Origin: Bacilli bacterium
Lineage (GTDB): Bacteria > Bacillota_I > Bacilli_A > RFN20 > CAG-631
Length of the DNA: 64,000 bases
NCBI GenBank assembly: GCA_900754115.1
Contig: CAAEBM010000035.1
Location: 65,323-129,322, forward strand
Direction: 5' to 3'
Position 1 is the stretch's first letter. The number at the start of each line of letters is the position of its first letter. The position numbers were made by a program, and so were the translations under genes. This document shows positions 55,730-64,000 of this stretch, one piece after another. The notes under the pieces are model-generated. The model did no database searches. It was given only the letters and a program-made list of their open reading frames with translations, and had not been told where the DNA came from.

Positions 55730-55847
55730 TTTTCTATCACCATCCATTAAAGTTCCACTACTTTATCATATTAATTTTTGACTATAAATATTATAGGTAT
55801 TTATAAAAAAATAATCGTTTTTTTTAATGGTATTTTTTGGAAACAAA

Positions 55848-55870
55848 AAAACGTGATTTTCTCACGTTTT
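55848..55870 (-). terminator. terminator of the GH36-TldD operon
   Basis: AAAACGTGA / TCACGTTTT, 5-nt loop, overlapping the last codon of the epimerase gene; T/A-rich flank on the minus strand. Confidence 0.82.
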
Positions 55871-56732
55871 AAATAATTTCAATGGTGTAAGAACATTCAA
55901 ATTCTTGATTTGGTTCTAATTCCAATAGTCCCTTTTCTTCAAGAGAAAGGACATATTTTTTAGAAATTCCATTCCATGGTTCAAAGCAAACAAAAGGAGC
56001 ATTTACTTTTAAAGGAGCCCATAAAGCAAGTTTTTCAAACTCTTTAAAATAAAAACGAATTTTTTTGGGATTCTTTTTTGATTTCAACTCAATATAATTA
56101 GATGCCAACCCTTTCATTACAAAAGCATCGGGATTAAACATTTTATATTTTAAAGGAATGATTTTTTGTTGATTTAAAAATGGTTCCGTTTCAGCCGATA
56201 AATAATTTCCATTCAACTTTGTTTTTTCAACCGTTTCTACCTTTTCAAACTCTAAATAATAATCGTCATATTTTTCATTTGGATATAAAGGAGCTTTAAA
56301 TGCTGGGTGTCCACCCACCATATAATACATTTTTTCATTTCCTGTATTTTTTACTTTAAAAGAAACTTCTATGGCATTTTGAAATAAAACATAAGTTACA
56401 AAAAATTGAAAATGAAACGGATAACATAAAAATGTTTCTTCATCATCTTCTAATAAATAGGTTAAAGAATTAGCCGTTTGTTGGTATTCTACAAATTCTT
56501 TATTCCTAGCAAAACCATGTGTCGGTATTCGATATTCTTGGTTTTTATAAGTATACTTTTGGTCGGCAAAACGACTTATAATTGGAAATAAAATAGGTGA
56601 TCTTCTTGCCCAAAATTGAGGATTCCCATCATGTAGACGACTAATTTGATCTTTGTCAATAATCGTCTTTAATTCTGCACCTAAAGAATCAACTTGAATG
56701 GTCAAAAAATCATTTTTTAAAGTTTTTAGCAT
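55869..56732 (-). CDS. aldose 1-epimerase family protein (LacX-like)
   Basis: 287 aa beta-sandwich protein of the galactose mutarotase superfamily, LacX branch. Conserved segments: DGNPQFWARRSPILFPI, THGFARNKEF, VGGHPAFKAP (catalytic His) and the Glu of CFEPWNGISKK. It likely interconverts anomers of galactose or a related sugar. It ends the operon that begins with a sugar isomerase and an alpha-galactosidase, which fits a role on released galactose. Confidence 0.88.
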   Translation of the reverse strand: MLKTLKNDFLTIQVDSLGAELKTIIDKDQISRLHDGNPQFWARRSPILFPIISRFADQKYTYKNQEYRIPTHGFARNKEFVEYQQTANSLTYLLEDDEETFLCYPFHFQFFVTYVLFQNAIEVSFKVKNTGNEKMYYMVGGHPAFKAPLYPNEKYDDYYLEFEKVETVEKTKLNGNYLSAETEPFLNQQKIIPLKYKMFNPDAFVMKGLASNYIELKSKKNPKKIRFYFKEFEKLALWAPLKVNAPFVCFEPWNGISKKYVLSLEEKGLLELEPNQEFECSYTIEII

Positions 56733-56743
56733 ACTTTTACTCC

Positions 56744-57025
56744 TTACATCAAAATTAAAGCGGTAATTCCTAAAATCAAAGTCACTCCACTAATAATCAT
56801 AATAACATAAATTCTTTTGTCTTTTCTTAAGTAATAATCGACATGAATAACTGCCATAAATAACAGCATAACCCCAAAAAATACAAAACGAATAATTAAA
56901 TTTGTGCCTTGTTTAATATCTGTTAATTGAGGAGACTTCGCTACGACAATTAAAAAGATATTAATTAGACAAAAAATTACTAACATGACAATGTTGCGAA
57001 TAAAATCTCTTTTTTCTTTTTTCAT
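56744..57025 (-). CDS. small membrane protein
   Basis: 93 aa with three membrane helices (about 10-30, 43-65, 72-92) and a basic cytosolic start (MKKEKRDFIRN). No family recognised. It sits 3 bp after the phosphodiesterase gene and 11 bp before the epimerase gene, so it belongs to the operon, but its role is not evident. Confidence 0.75.
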   Translation of the reverse strand: MKKEKRDFIRNIVMLVIFCLINIFLIVVAKSPQLTDIKQGTNLIIRFVFFGVMLLFMAVIHVDYYLRKDKRIYVIMIISGVTLILGITALILM

Positions 57026-57028
57026 AAC

Positions 57029-57868
57029 TTACAAATCCAAATTTTCAAAAATGACATTATCACATTCATTTTTCACTTGTTGATAAATTTCATCATTTAA
57101 AACTGTCCATACGAGTAATGGCGCTTTTAAACTTCGCAACACTTTAACAGTATAATAATTTCTTCCTGGCCAATTATAAGAAATAAAATGGGGTCTACCA
57201 ATCACATTACTGAATAAATTAGTAAAAAGGAATCTTCTCAACCATTTGATTTGTTTGTTTCCCATATAATTAAAACAAAGTTGTCCTCGAGGTACTTCAG
57301 GAGCATTCTTTTTAAACCATTTCAAACTATAAGGATCAAATGCTTGCATCACATATCTTCCTTTATAATTTTTTAAAATCGGATAAGCGGCCTCTTCTAG
57401 TTTTCCATTTAAAGAATTTTTAAATTCAATGAGTAATCCTACTTGGTCATGTACTAAATCTAAAAATTCTTCTAATTCCATCATTACTTCTTTTCCACCT
57501 AAAAGGGGGCATTGTTTTAGTTCCTCTAAGGTCATATCATAGACTTTTTTATCTATTCCACACATTCTTTTTAAATCTTCGTCATGAAAGACGACAACGC
57601 GATGGTCTTTTGTTAAATTCAAATCAATTTCAATGTGGTAATTGCGTTCAATTGCTCTTAAAAAAGCTATTTTTGAATTTTCAGGAATTTCTTTATTTCC
57701 TTTATGATATCCTCGATGAGCAATAGGACGTTGCAACAACCATTGAAAATCGTTTAATTTTTTTGTCTTTCTTCCTGGCAGTAACATTATAAATAAAATC
57801 AACATACAGATTAAAACAATCCCTACAACTACTCCAAAAAGAATTAATAATACTTCAATAATGAACAT
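57029..57868 (-). CDS. membrane-anchored glycerophosphodiester phosphodiesterase
   Basis: 279 aa. One N-terminal membrane helix (5-30), then a GDPD TIM barrel: PIAHRGYHKGNKEIPENS with the catalytic His and the Glu/Asn metal ligands, IEIDLNLTKDHRVVVFHDEDL with the second His, and LLIEFKNSL. It hydrolyses glycerophosphodiesters to glycerol-3-phosphate and an alcohol, probably at the cell surface or inner leaflet. In the same operon as tldE, upstream, and the small membrane protein. Confidence 0.9.
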   Translation of the reverse strand: MFIIEVLLILFGVVVGIVLICMLILFIMLLPGRKTKKLNDFQWLLQRPIAHRGYHKGNKEIPENSKIAFLRAIERNYHIEIDLNLTKDHRVVVFHDEDLKRMCGIDKKVYDMTLEELKQCPLLGGKEVMMELEEFLDLVHDQVGLLIEFKNSLNGKLEEAAYPILKNYKGRYVMQAFDPYSLKWFKKNAPEVPRGQLCFNYMGNKQIKWLRRFLFTNLFSNVIGRPHFISYNWPGRNYYTVKVLRSLKAPLLVWTVLNDEIYQQVKNECDNVIFENLDL

Positions 57869-57883
57869 TCTTTCACTTCCCTT

Positions 57884-59197
57884 TTATTTGCTAAATACAT
57901 TCACTTTGTCTAACAAAGCATAAATTGGAATTTTTACATTATTTAAACTCATTTGTTTTTGGCTCCATTTCATAGTAGGTAAACTTTCTTCAATATTTCC
58001 CACAATGGAACCACCGGTAATTGGAAAAACTTGTCCTTTTTTATTGTGATAATAAGCAAAGCGAATTTCACTGCCAAAATCGCCTGTCAATAAATCAACA
58101 CTGAAATCAGATAAAGAAATGATTTCTAAATAAGAAATGCCATTTAATTCTGAGTCCATTAAAGTCCCAGGTTCAACCACAAAATTTTGATATTTCCCAT
58201 TGACTGGGAAATGTAAGTATTGAGATTTTTGATTTGAACCCCATAAGTTTTGCACTTTTCCTTGTTGAATAATTTTTAAAGACTTTAAAGAAACCCCATC
58301 ATTATCATAAATCGTATTTTTAGAAGAACTAGGTAAAATAGGTTCTAAAGTAATGGTTAATTTATCCCCAGTTGCTTGTTGTTTGTATAATTCTTTGCCG
58401 ATATGATAGTCAGAATAGCGATTATAAATTTGATCGACACAAGTTTTTTCAACAAAATAAGAAAATAATTCTTTTAATGCTTCTTCTTTCATCATTACTT
58501 TAATTTTCTTTTCTTCAATTCCTTTTTTAGTAGCAATGGCTCTATTTTTTGCTTCAACCAATAAATGGTTTACAACAGAAGGAATAAAATCCGTTTTTAA
58601 GGCATCAAATTCATAAAAACGATGAAATTCTATTTCTTCAGCATTAGGATGATCTTTCCAGGTGACAACTAAGTCTATTTGACCATAACTTTTAGAATAA
58701 GAAAACTCTTGTTCTAAAGCATTTAAAAAGTGATTTTTTTCATAAAACACATAGATTTCTGATGAATTGACATATCCATGATCAAATTTATCAGCTTCAA
58801 AAATATTATCTGCAATTTGAAAACATAAATCTTTTAAGGATTTTTCATCAAAAGTAATTTCTCGATTTCCTGTTTTAGATACTTGTTTTTTTACTAATTC
58901 ATAAGAGGGATTAAGGGATAAACTTGTCAAAAATTCTGTTTCTGATAATTTGTTTTGAATTTCCTCTTCGGTCATTGTTGGATGCAATACACATTGAGCT
59001 TCTCCCAATAGTGCTTCACCATGAATCGTATGTTCTTTATACAAAGTAACTTCATAATCATTGGTGTGAATCGCACGATTCATGTCTAAATGTTGTTTGA
59101 TGAAAAACAACTGATATCCATACACTTCTTTTTGTTCAATTTTCCACCCTTTTAAAGATGTCATTTGGGATAAAATTGTTTTTAATTTTGCTATCAT
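57884..59197 (-). CDS. tldE: TldE/PmbA-family protein
   Basis: 437 aa, non-catalytic partner of TldD in the TldD/TldE metalloprotease heterodimer, known to mature peptides such as microcin B17 and to degrade unfolded peptides. The family fold is seen in segments such as GTLMDSELNGISYLEI, VDLLTGDFGSEIRFAYY and VFPITGGSIVGNIEESL. No HExxH motif is present, as expected for TldE. Coupled to tldD by a 4-bp overlap. Confidence 0.9.
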   Translation of the reverse strand: MIAKLKTILSQMTSLKGWKIEQKEVYGYQLFFIKQHLDMNRAIHTNDYEVTLYKEHTIHGEALLGEAQCVLHPTMTEEEIQNKLSETEFLTSLSLNPSYELVKKQVSKTGNREITFDEKSLKDLCFQIADNIFEADKFDHGYVNSSEIYVFYEKNHFLNALEQEFSYSKSYGQIDLVVTWKDHPNAEEIEFHRFYEFDALKTDFIPSVVNHLLVEAKNRAIATKKGIEEKKIKVMMKEEALKELFSYFVEKTCVDQIYNRYSDYHIGKELYKQQATGDKLTITLEPILPSSSKNTIYDNDGVSLKSLKIIQQGKVQNLWGSNQKSQYLHFPVNGKYQNFVVEPGTLMDSELNGISYLEIISLSDFSVDLLTGDFGSEIRFAYYHNKKGQVFPITGGSIVGNIEESLPTMKWSQKQMSLNNVKIPIYALLDKVNVFSK

Positions 59198-60615
59198 CCT
59201 ATATTCACCTTAACCTTTAAATAAGGACCACCATCAGCGGTCTTTACTTTTTCTTTGTCCCCTTTGCAACAATATCCAGATCCTGATAATTCAAAATCAT
59301 GACTTGATAAAGATGCGGATTGTAATATTTCTAACACATTTCCACTCATATAAATAGGTGAAAAAACTTTAGAAGTAATCTTTCCATCGATAATTTCTTT
59401 ACCAATCAGTGCGATGACTTGCATTCCCCAATTTTTAGGATCTTCCATTCCACTATAAGCATTTGAGACTAATATTCCTTTTTTTATAGTGGCTATCATA
59501 TCATCTAAATTACTCTTTCCTCTTTCAAAGTAAGTAGTTGTCATTCGGGTGTATGCTTTTCTTTTATAGGATTCTCTTTTGCCATTTCCTGTCGGCGTCA
59601 TATTTAATTTAAGAGCTGATAAAGTGTCTGCAATTCCAGTTTGTAAAATACCATTTTTAATGATTAAAGTGTCTTGTGCTAAAATCCCTTCATCATCAAA
59701 AAAGTAAGATGAACTATTTTCAAAAGGAACGGCCCCGTCGTGCATATTAATGATTTCAGAAGCCACTCTTTTTCCTAAATAATGCTTTGCCTTTGCTCTA
59801 TTTTTCACAAACATATCCATTTCTACGCCATGACCAAAGGCTTCGTGTGCAATGATTCCAGAAATATCAGGAGTGGTGATAATCTCATATTCTCCTAAAG
59901 TTGGCTTTTCGCTATCTAACAAAGCGCGTCCGTCTTTGATTAAACCATGTGCTTTTTTATCTAATTCTTTTAAAACACCACTCATAGTAACATCAGATGC
60001 TGTTTCAAAATTTGTTTTAGTTACGTCGTTTCGATTTAATATAACCGATAGACGTCCATTAGCCCAATAATAGACTTGTTCTAAATCTTTTTTTGCAGAT
60101 AAAAAGATTTTAGAAATTGTTAAAAACTCTAATTTACAAGCAGCATGAATGACATATTCGCTTTCTTCAAAAGTGTGTTCGACCATTTTATTGCCAAAAT
60201 GAACTAATTCTTGTAAAGTATAGGTCTTATCTTTGTTTAATCGTGAAAAAGATTCTTTCATCTCTTGTTCTTGTAACAAGGGATATTCCGTTTCTTTTAA
60301 ATAAATGGATTTATCAATGGAATCTTTTATATCTAGTTGCTCTACGATTTGATTAAAAAGATCTTTTATACTGCTGGATTCAATTTGATTGAAAGAAAAT
60401 TCGCTATAATATTTGCCATTATAAACGCGAACAACAAATCCTCTTTCTTGCATGGGATGATCAATAATTTTTTGTTCTTTTTCACTGACTTCAATCAATT
60501 TTCCCACACTATCGCAGCCTAAAATAGATACATAAGTATATTTAGCACTGAGCATTTGGATTAATTTTTGTAAAAGTGGTTTACTTTGAGTCAAATAATT
60601 TGAAAAAGATTCCAT
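59194..60615 (-). CDS. tldD: TldD-family metalloprotease
   Basis: 473 aa, the catalytic subunit of TldD/TldE. The zinc motif HEAFGH is at 257-262 (HExxxH) within IIAHEAFGHGVEMD, a third ligand Cys is expected near the C-terminus (SGSGYCCKGDKEK), and NSSSYFFDDEG and RTTTYFERGKSN-like segments match the family. No peptide-precursor gene was seen nearby, so a bacteriocin role is unproven; it may serve general peptide turnover. Confidence 0.93.
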   Translation of the reverse strand: MESFSNYLTQSKPLLQKLIQMLSAKYTYVSILGCDSVGKLIEVSEKEQKIIDHPMQERGFVVRVYNGKYYSEFSFNQIESSSIKDLFNQIVEQLDIKDSIDKSIYLKETEYPLLQEQEMKESFSRLNKDKTYTLQELVHFGNKMVEHTFEESEYVIHAACKLEFLTISKIFLSAKKDLEQVYYWANGRLSVILNRNDVTKTNFETASDVTMSGVLKELDKKAHGLIKDGRALLDSEKPTLGEYEIITTPDISGIIAHEAFGHGVEMDMFVKNRAKAKHYLGKRVASEIINMHDGAVPFENSSSYFFDDEGILAQDTLIIKNGILQTGIADTLSALKLNMTPTGNGKRESYKRKAYTRMTTTYFERGKSNLDDMIATIKKGILVSNAYSGMEDPKNWGMQVIALIGKEIIDGKITSKVFSPIYMSGNVLEILQSASLSSHDFELSGSGYCCKGDKEKVKTADGGPYLKVKVNIG

Positions 60616-60628
60616 ATAAACACCTTCT

Positions 60629-62788
60629 TTAATTGATTTGTTTCAATTCATACAAAATTCCATGGAAATCATAAGGGTGACGTGGAAGTAAAAGACCTAC
60701 GTTCATTAATTCTTGTCCCGTATAAATTTCTTTGGTTTGTACATCTTGATATAATTTATGGACTTGCAATCCTTTTAATTTGAGCCAGTCAAATTCATTT
60801 GTTGCTCCATTTAAAATGCGAACGTACATGACAAAGATTTGTTTTTTATTTTTGCTTACAAAACTCCAAGCGCAATCTTTGCCTTCAAAAGGATTGCGTA
60901 AGCGATAAAAATCGCTTGAATAAAGACATTTTCGAATCTTTTGATACAATTTTGTCTGTTCTTTTACCATTTTTCTTTCTTCAGAAGTGAGAACTTGTGG
61001 ATTAAGTTCATATCCAAAATTTGCAGACATTGCAACAATTCCTCTTGTATAAAAAGGAGTCACTCTGCCTGTTTGATGATTAGGAACAACGGATACATGG
61101 CCAACCATTGTCGTTGGTGGATAGACTAAAGAAGTGCCATATTGAATGAATAATCGTTCAATGGCATCTGTGTCATCACTTGTCCAAATCTGAGGAGTAT
61201 AATAAAGAACTCCTGGATCGACTCTTCCTCCACCACCTGAACATCCCTCAATTAAAACATGAGGATACTTACTCGTTAATGTATCTAAAATATAATACAA
61301 TCCTAAAACATAGCGATGGCATAATGAAGGATCTTGCGTTTCCGTTATGTTTCGATTAAAATCCCACTTAATATAAGAAATAGGCGTACTTTCAATCAAT
61401 TGACTGATACTATCAATAATATATTGACAAACTTCTTTTTTTGATAAATCTAAAACGAGTTGACAACGAGAAACGGCATGCTCCCGATTATCAATGCGAA
61501 TAGCATACTCTGGATGAGCACGATATAATTCGCTATCAATGGAAATCATTTCAGGTTCAAACCATAACCCAAATTGCATTCCATTTTCTTTTGCCATTTG
61601 CGCTACTTTTGTTAATCCCCCTGGCAATTTTTCTAGATTGACTTTCCAATCACCTAAGGAACATTCATCATTATTTCTTTTACCAAACCAACCGTCATCT
61701 AACACAAAAGTTTCAATGCCTAATCCTTTGGCAGAACGAATTAAAGATGCTAATTTTTCTTCATTAAAATCAAAATAAGTTGCTTCCCAATTGTTGACAA
61801 CAATAGGGTGATAGTAATGTCTTTTAATTAATCGTTCATTATATAAATCATGAAATGTTTGTGACATCCCATTTAATCCTTGATAAGAATAAACCATAAC
61901 CACTTCAGGAGTATCAAAACTTTCATTTGGTAGTAAATCCCAAGAAAAGTCAAATGAGCCCATTCCCATTTGTACTCTTGTCGTTTCTCTTTGGTCCACT
62001 TCTATTGCACCTTCAAAATTACCACTATATACTAAATTGACACCATAAACTTCGCCTTGATCCTCATTTGTATCTTTTCTCAATAAAGCAAAAAATGGAT
62101 TGAGCATATGACTAGAGGAGCCTCTTCTGCTTTCAATTTTTGTAATCCCGTGTCGTAAAGGTGTCACTTCAATATGTCGTTCTTTACAATGTGTACCGTG
62201 TAATTGTAAAAAGCGATATTCTTTATCATGCATATCAAAACTACATGAAGCACATTTTTTTATTTTTAAATGCTGACTTCCATGATTAAGGAGTCGAACA
62301 AAACGAGTTAAAACATTGCGGTCATGATAAACCGTATAATATAGACAGGCTTCTAGTCGTAAAACATCATCAAACAAGTGAATGACTAAAGTTTGAGTTT
62401 CATCCTCTTGACTTAAACAAGAAGGCATTCCAGTAATTGTCGGTTTATGATTTAAAATTTCATAATTTTGATATTTAAAATCCGTAATTCTAGAACCATT
62501 TTCTTGCTCTATCATTACAGCTGGTATGCGAAAATCACCATAACCAAAAGATGGAAATTCTTGTGGCATGGTATCTAAACTGACACTTCTATTTTTAAAA
62601 AAAGCCAAAGGAGATGGTGAAAAGCCCAATTCTCGCGTTACATTGCGCCGACTTGGGTGAACCATTTGAACTTTCTTTCCATAGTAAAGATGCGTTAAAT
62701 ATTGGTCATAAGCAATTCCAATAATATAACTGTAATCTTTTCCTTCTAAATGGAATGTTTTTTCTTCTTTATTAAAAATAATGGACAT
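60629..62788 (-). CDS. alpha-galactosidase, GH36
   Basis: 719 aa, the typical size of tetrameric GH36 enzymes. Order: N-terminal beta sandwich (1-320), TIM barrel (about 325-650), C-terminal beta domain. Active site: WEATYFDF, FVLDDGWFGKRN, GLWFEPEMIS, nucleophile Asp476 in YIKWDFNRN, acid/base Asp538 in WTSDDTDAIER. No signal peptide, so it works in the cytoplasm on imported raffinose-type or galactosyl oligosaccharides. The operon lacks an obvious transporter for them within the window. Confidence 0.96.
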   Translation of the reverse strand: MSIIFNKEEKTFHLEGKDYSYIIGIAYDQYLTHLYYGKKVQMVHPSRRNVTRELGFSPSPLAFFKNRSVSLDTMPQEFPSFGYGDFRIPAVMIEQENGSRITDFKYQNYEILNHKPTITGMPSCLSQEDETQTLVIHLFDDVLRLEACLYYTVYHDRNVLTRFVRLLNHGSQHLKIKKCASCSFDMHDKEYRFLQLHGTHCKERHIEVTPLRHGITKIESRRGSSSHMLNPFFALLRKDTNEDQGEVYGVNLVYSGNFEGAIEVDQRETTRVQMGMGSFDFSWDLLPNESFDTPEVVMVYSYQGLNGMSQTFHDLYNERLIKRHYYHPIVVNNWEATYFDFNEEKLASLIRSAKGLGIETFVLDDGWFGKRNNDECSLGDWKVNLEKLPGGLTKVAQMAKENGMQFGLWFEPEMISIDSELYRAHPEYAIRIDNREHAVSRCQLVLDLSKKEVCQYIIDSISQLIESTPISYIKWDFNRNITETQDPSLCHRYVLGLYYILDTLTSKYPHVLIEGCSGGGGRVDPGVLYYTPQIWTSDDTDAIERLFIQYGTSLVYPPTTMVGHVSVVPNHQTGRVTPFYTRGIVAMSANFGYELNPQVLTSEERKMVKEQTKLYQKIRKCLYSSDFYRLRNPFEGKDCAWSFVSKNKKQIFVMYVRILNGATNEFDWLKLKGLQVHKLYQDVQTKEIYTGQELMNVGLLLPRHPYDFHGILYELKQIN

Positions 62789-62804
62789 AATTTTTTACTC
62801 CAAG

Positions 62805-63644
62805 TTAAAATTTCTTTAAAATATTTTGAATATATTGAATAGTGTCAATGATATCCTTTTCTTGTTTTTCTCCTTCAATTTCCCGTTCAATGGTTAACGG
62901 TCCACGATAATTTAGTGCATGTAATTTAGAAATAATACATTCAAAATCAACTCGACCTTCACCTACTTTTGTTTCATGTCCTAATTCATTTCCGTTTGTA
63001 GGATATAATCCGTCTTTGACATGTACACCAGTAATATATTTTCCAAAAATATCAACAGCATCTTGAGGATTTCCTTTTCCATACATCAATAGGTTTGCAG
63101 GATCAAGGTTAATACCGATGTTGTGATATCCTCTCGCATTCAAATCATCAATGCAACGTAAAACCGCAATTGGCGTTTCTTCTCCTGTTTCAAAACAAAA
63201 CTTAATACCTATTTGGTTACAATAGTCTGCAACAATGCTTAATGCATCTAAAAAGCTATTGTATTCTTTAGAATTTGGAATTTCAGGCATAAATCCAACG
63301 TGTGTTGTCATGTTATCTACGCCAAGCATTTTACAAAAATCGGCTTCTTTTTTTAGGCAAGCAATTCTTGCTTCTCTCCATTCTTCTGGAACGATTCCAA
63401 TAGTGTAAGGGCCTTTTGTAAAATTCCATTCGGTTGGTCCAACATTCCAACCTCCCCAAATACCAGAAATAGTTACTTTATCTCCCAATAATTCTTTTAC
63501 TTTTTTTGCATTTTCAGGAGTGCAAATATCGGCATTCCAGCAACTCAATTGGATTTCTTTTACACCAATTTTATCTAATCTTCTTGTTCCATTTTTTAAA
63601 ACACTTTCTAAACTTTCTATAACGCCAATTTTTAAATCATACAT
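62805..63644 (-). CDS. sugar phosphate isomerase/epimerase (xylose isomerase-like TIM barrel)
   Basis: 279 aa AP_endonuc_2-type TIM barrel. Metal-site segments: FCFETGEETPI, NIGINLDPANLLMYG, GVHVKDGLYP, GEGRVDFECI, LTIEREIEG. This family isomerises or epimerises sugars or inositol derivatives; the substrate cannot be named. First gene of the seven-gene operon, 16 bp before the alpha-galactosidase; a perfect inverted repeat 44 bp upstream may control it. Confidence 0.9.
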   Translation of the reverse strand: MYDLKIGVIESLESVLKNGTRRLDKIGVKEIQLSCWNADICTPENAKKVKELLGDKVTISGIWGGWNVGPTEWNFTKGPYTIGIVPEEWREARIACLKKEADFCKMLGVDNMTTHVGFMPEIPNSKEYNSFLDALSIVADYCNQIGIKFCFETGEETPIAVLRCIDDLNARGYHNIGINLDPANLLMYGKGNPQDAVDIFGKYITGVHVKDGLYPTNGNELGHETKVGEGRVDFECIISKLHALNYRGPLTIEREIEGEKQEKDIIDTIQYIQNILKKF

Positions 63645-63687
63645 ATGATCTCTCTCCTTTTTTTACCATTTTAAGTTTACCATAATC

Positions 63688-63706
63688 AATATTGTATAAC
63701 AATATT
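63688..63706. promoter_or_regulatory. candidate operator of the GH36 operon
   Basis: AATATTGT - 3 bp - ACAATATT, perfect dyad, 44 bp upstream of the first ATG of the operon. The length and symmetry fit a dimeric repressor. No regulator gene lies in the window, so the protein is unknown. Confidence 0.45.
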
Positions 63707-63846
63707 AATTATCTTCTTTTTTTTGTTGAATTATAACTTGAAACCTCATAAGAAATAAAAAAAAAGTATTTTGTAATGTAATAAAGATTACTTATAAATT
63801 GTTTTTTTCTTTTTTGTTGTATTTAATTTGTCAAATTACACAAAAT

Positions 63847-63875
63847 TTGCAATTTAAAAGATAAATGTATATAAT
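63847..63875 (+). promoter_or_regulatory. sigma-A promoter of the gene at 63918
   Basis: TTGCAA (63847-63852), a 17-bp spacer, TATAAT (63870-63875). About 42 bp before the GTG start. Confidence 0.75.
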
Positions 63876-63917
63876 TTGAATGGAAAAAAAGGCAAAAGAA
63901 AAGAAAGGAGAAAAAAA

Positions 63918-64000
63918 GTGAATAAAGAAGAAATGAACAATCGCATTCAAGAAAATGTTCAACCCAAATATAATCGAGAAAAAAATTTAAACGAAATTAA
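63918..64000 (+). CDS. 5' end of an unknown gene (partial)
   Basis: GTG at 63918 after AAAGGAG, open to the window edge (27 codons). The product starts MNKEEMNNRIQENV and is hydrophilic and charged. Too short to classify. The start is supported by a strong ribosome site and a near-consensus promoter. Confidence 0.65.
   Translation, partial: MNKEEMNNRIQENVQPKYNREKNLNEI

Larger units (their letters stand above)
63645..63917. other. divergent intergenic region
   Basis: 273 bp between the minus-strand sugar operon and a plus-strand gene. It contains a perfect 8-3-8 inverted repeat (63688-63706) on the operon side and a good plus-strand promoter (63847-63875). I saw no structured RNA in it. Confidence 0.7.

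Noticed and set aside
55730..55847. CtsR or CIRCE operator for the Clp gene
   Set aside because: Neither a GGTCAAA direct repeat nor a TTAGCACTC-N9-GAGTGCTAA repeat is present.

Overview
This window looks like chromosomal DNA of an AT-rich, spore-forming, walled member of the Bacillota. It most resembles the Bacilli/Erysipelotrichia branch that lies near the Mollicutes. The evidence is the sporulation set (spoVS, spoIVA, spmA, spmB, a dacB-type carboxypeptidase), wall genes (class A PBP, dapB), a type B RNase P RNA, Bacillus-like local gene order, and AGGAGG ribosome sites. Standard code is used: TGA serves as a stop, for example at the end of oppF. I cannot name the species.

Layout. 1-5569 (minus strand): yaaA-recF-gyrB-gyrA, with gyrA running off the left edge. 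5693-6674: rpsF-ssb-rpsR. 6917-11932: spoVS, ymdB, rny, recA, cinA C-terminal domain and pgsA, the same neighbourhood as in Bacillus subtilis. 12028-12378: rnpB, followed by gpsB and the divergent recU-pbp1A, then nth-dnaD-cca, dapB, hup and spoIVA. 20527-23893: a CPBP membrane protease, spmB-spmA and dacB. 24002-25677: two RimK-like ATP-grasp ligases on the plus strand. 25656-27769: parA-parB with an unknown partner. 28047-32009: small envelope genes, a LolA/GerS-like protein and a DUF4143 ATPase.

32142-43559 is the most unusual block. It is a nine-gene minus-strand operon with one strong promoter and one terminator. It encodes two SipW-dependent TasA/camelysin-like secreted proteins, a SipW-type signal peptidase, a membrane-anchored McrB-like AAA+ ATPase, a DUF2357-like zinc-ribbon protein, an ABC ATPase and permease, a large anchored Ig-like/beta-helix protein, and a repeat lipoprotein. 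I read it as a candidate cell-surface assembly system.

43665-53004 is an oligopeptide (Ami/Opp-type) ABC transporter operon with several oddities. The binding protein appears circularly permuted. OppD carries an insertion of about 300 residues, OppB has a large extracytoplasmic insertion, and the operon ends in a diverged ApbE-like membrane protein.

53192-55729 holds a Clp ATPase lacking the middle domain and a small exported protein. 55869-63644 is a seven-gene operon: TIM-barrel sugar isomerase, GH36 alpha-galactosidase, TldD, TldE, glycerophosphodiester phosphodiesterase, a membrane protein and a LacX-like epimerase. A plus-strand gene begins at 63918 and runs off the right edge. I saw no insertion sequences, prophage, tRNA genes or CRISPR arrays.
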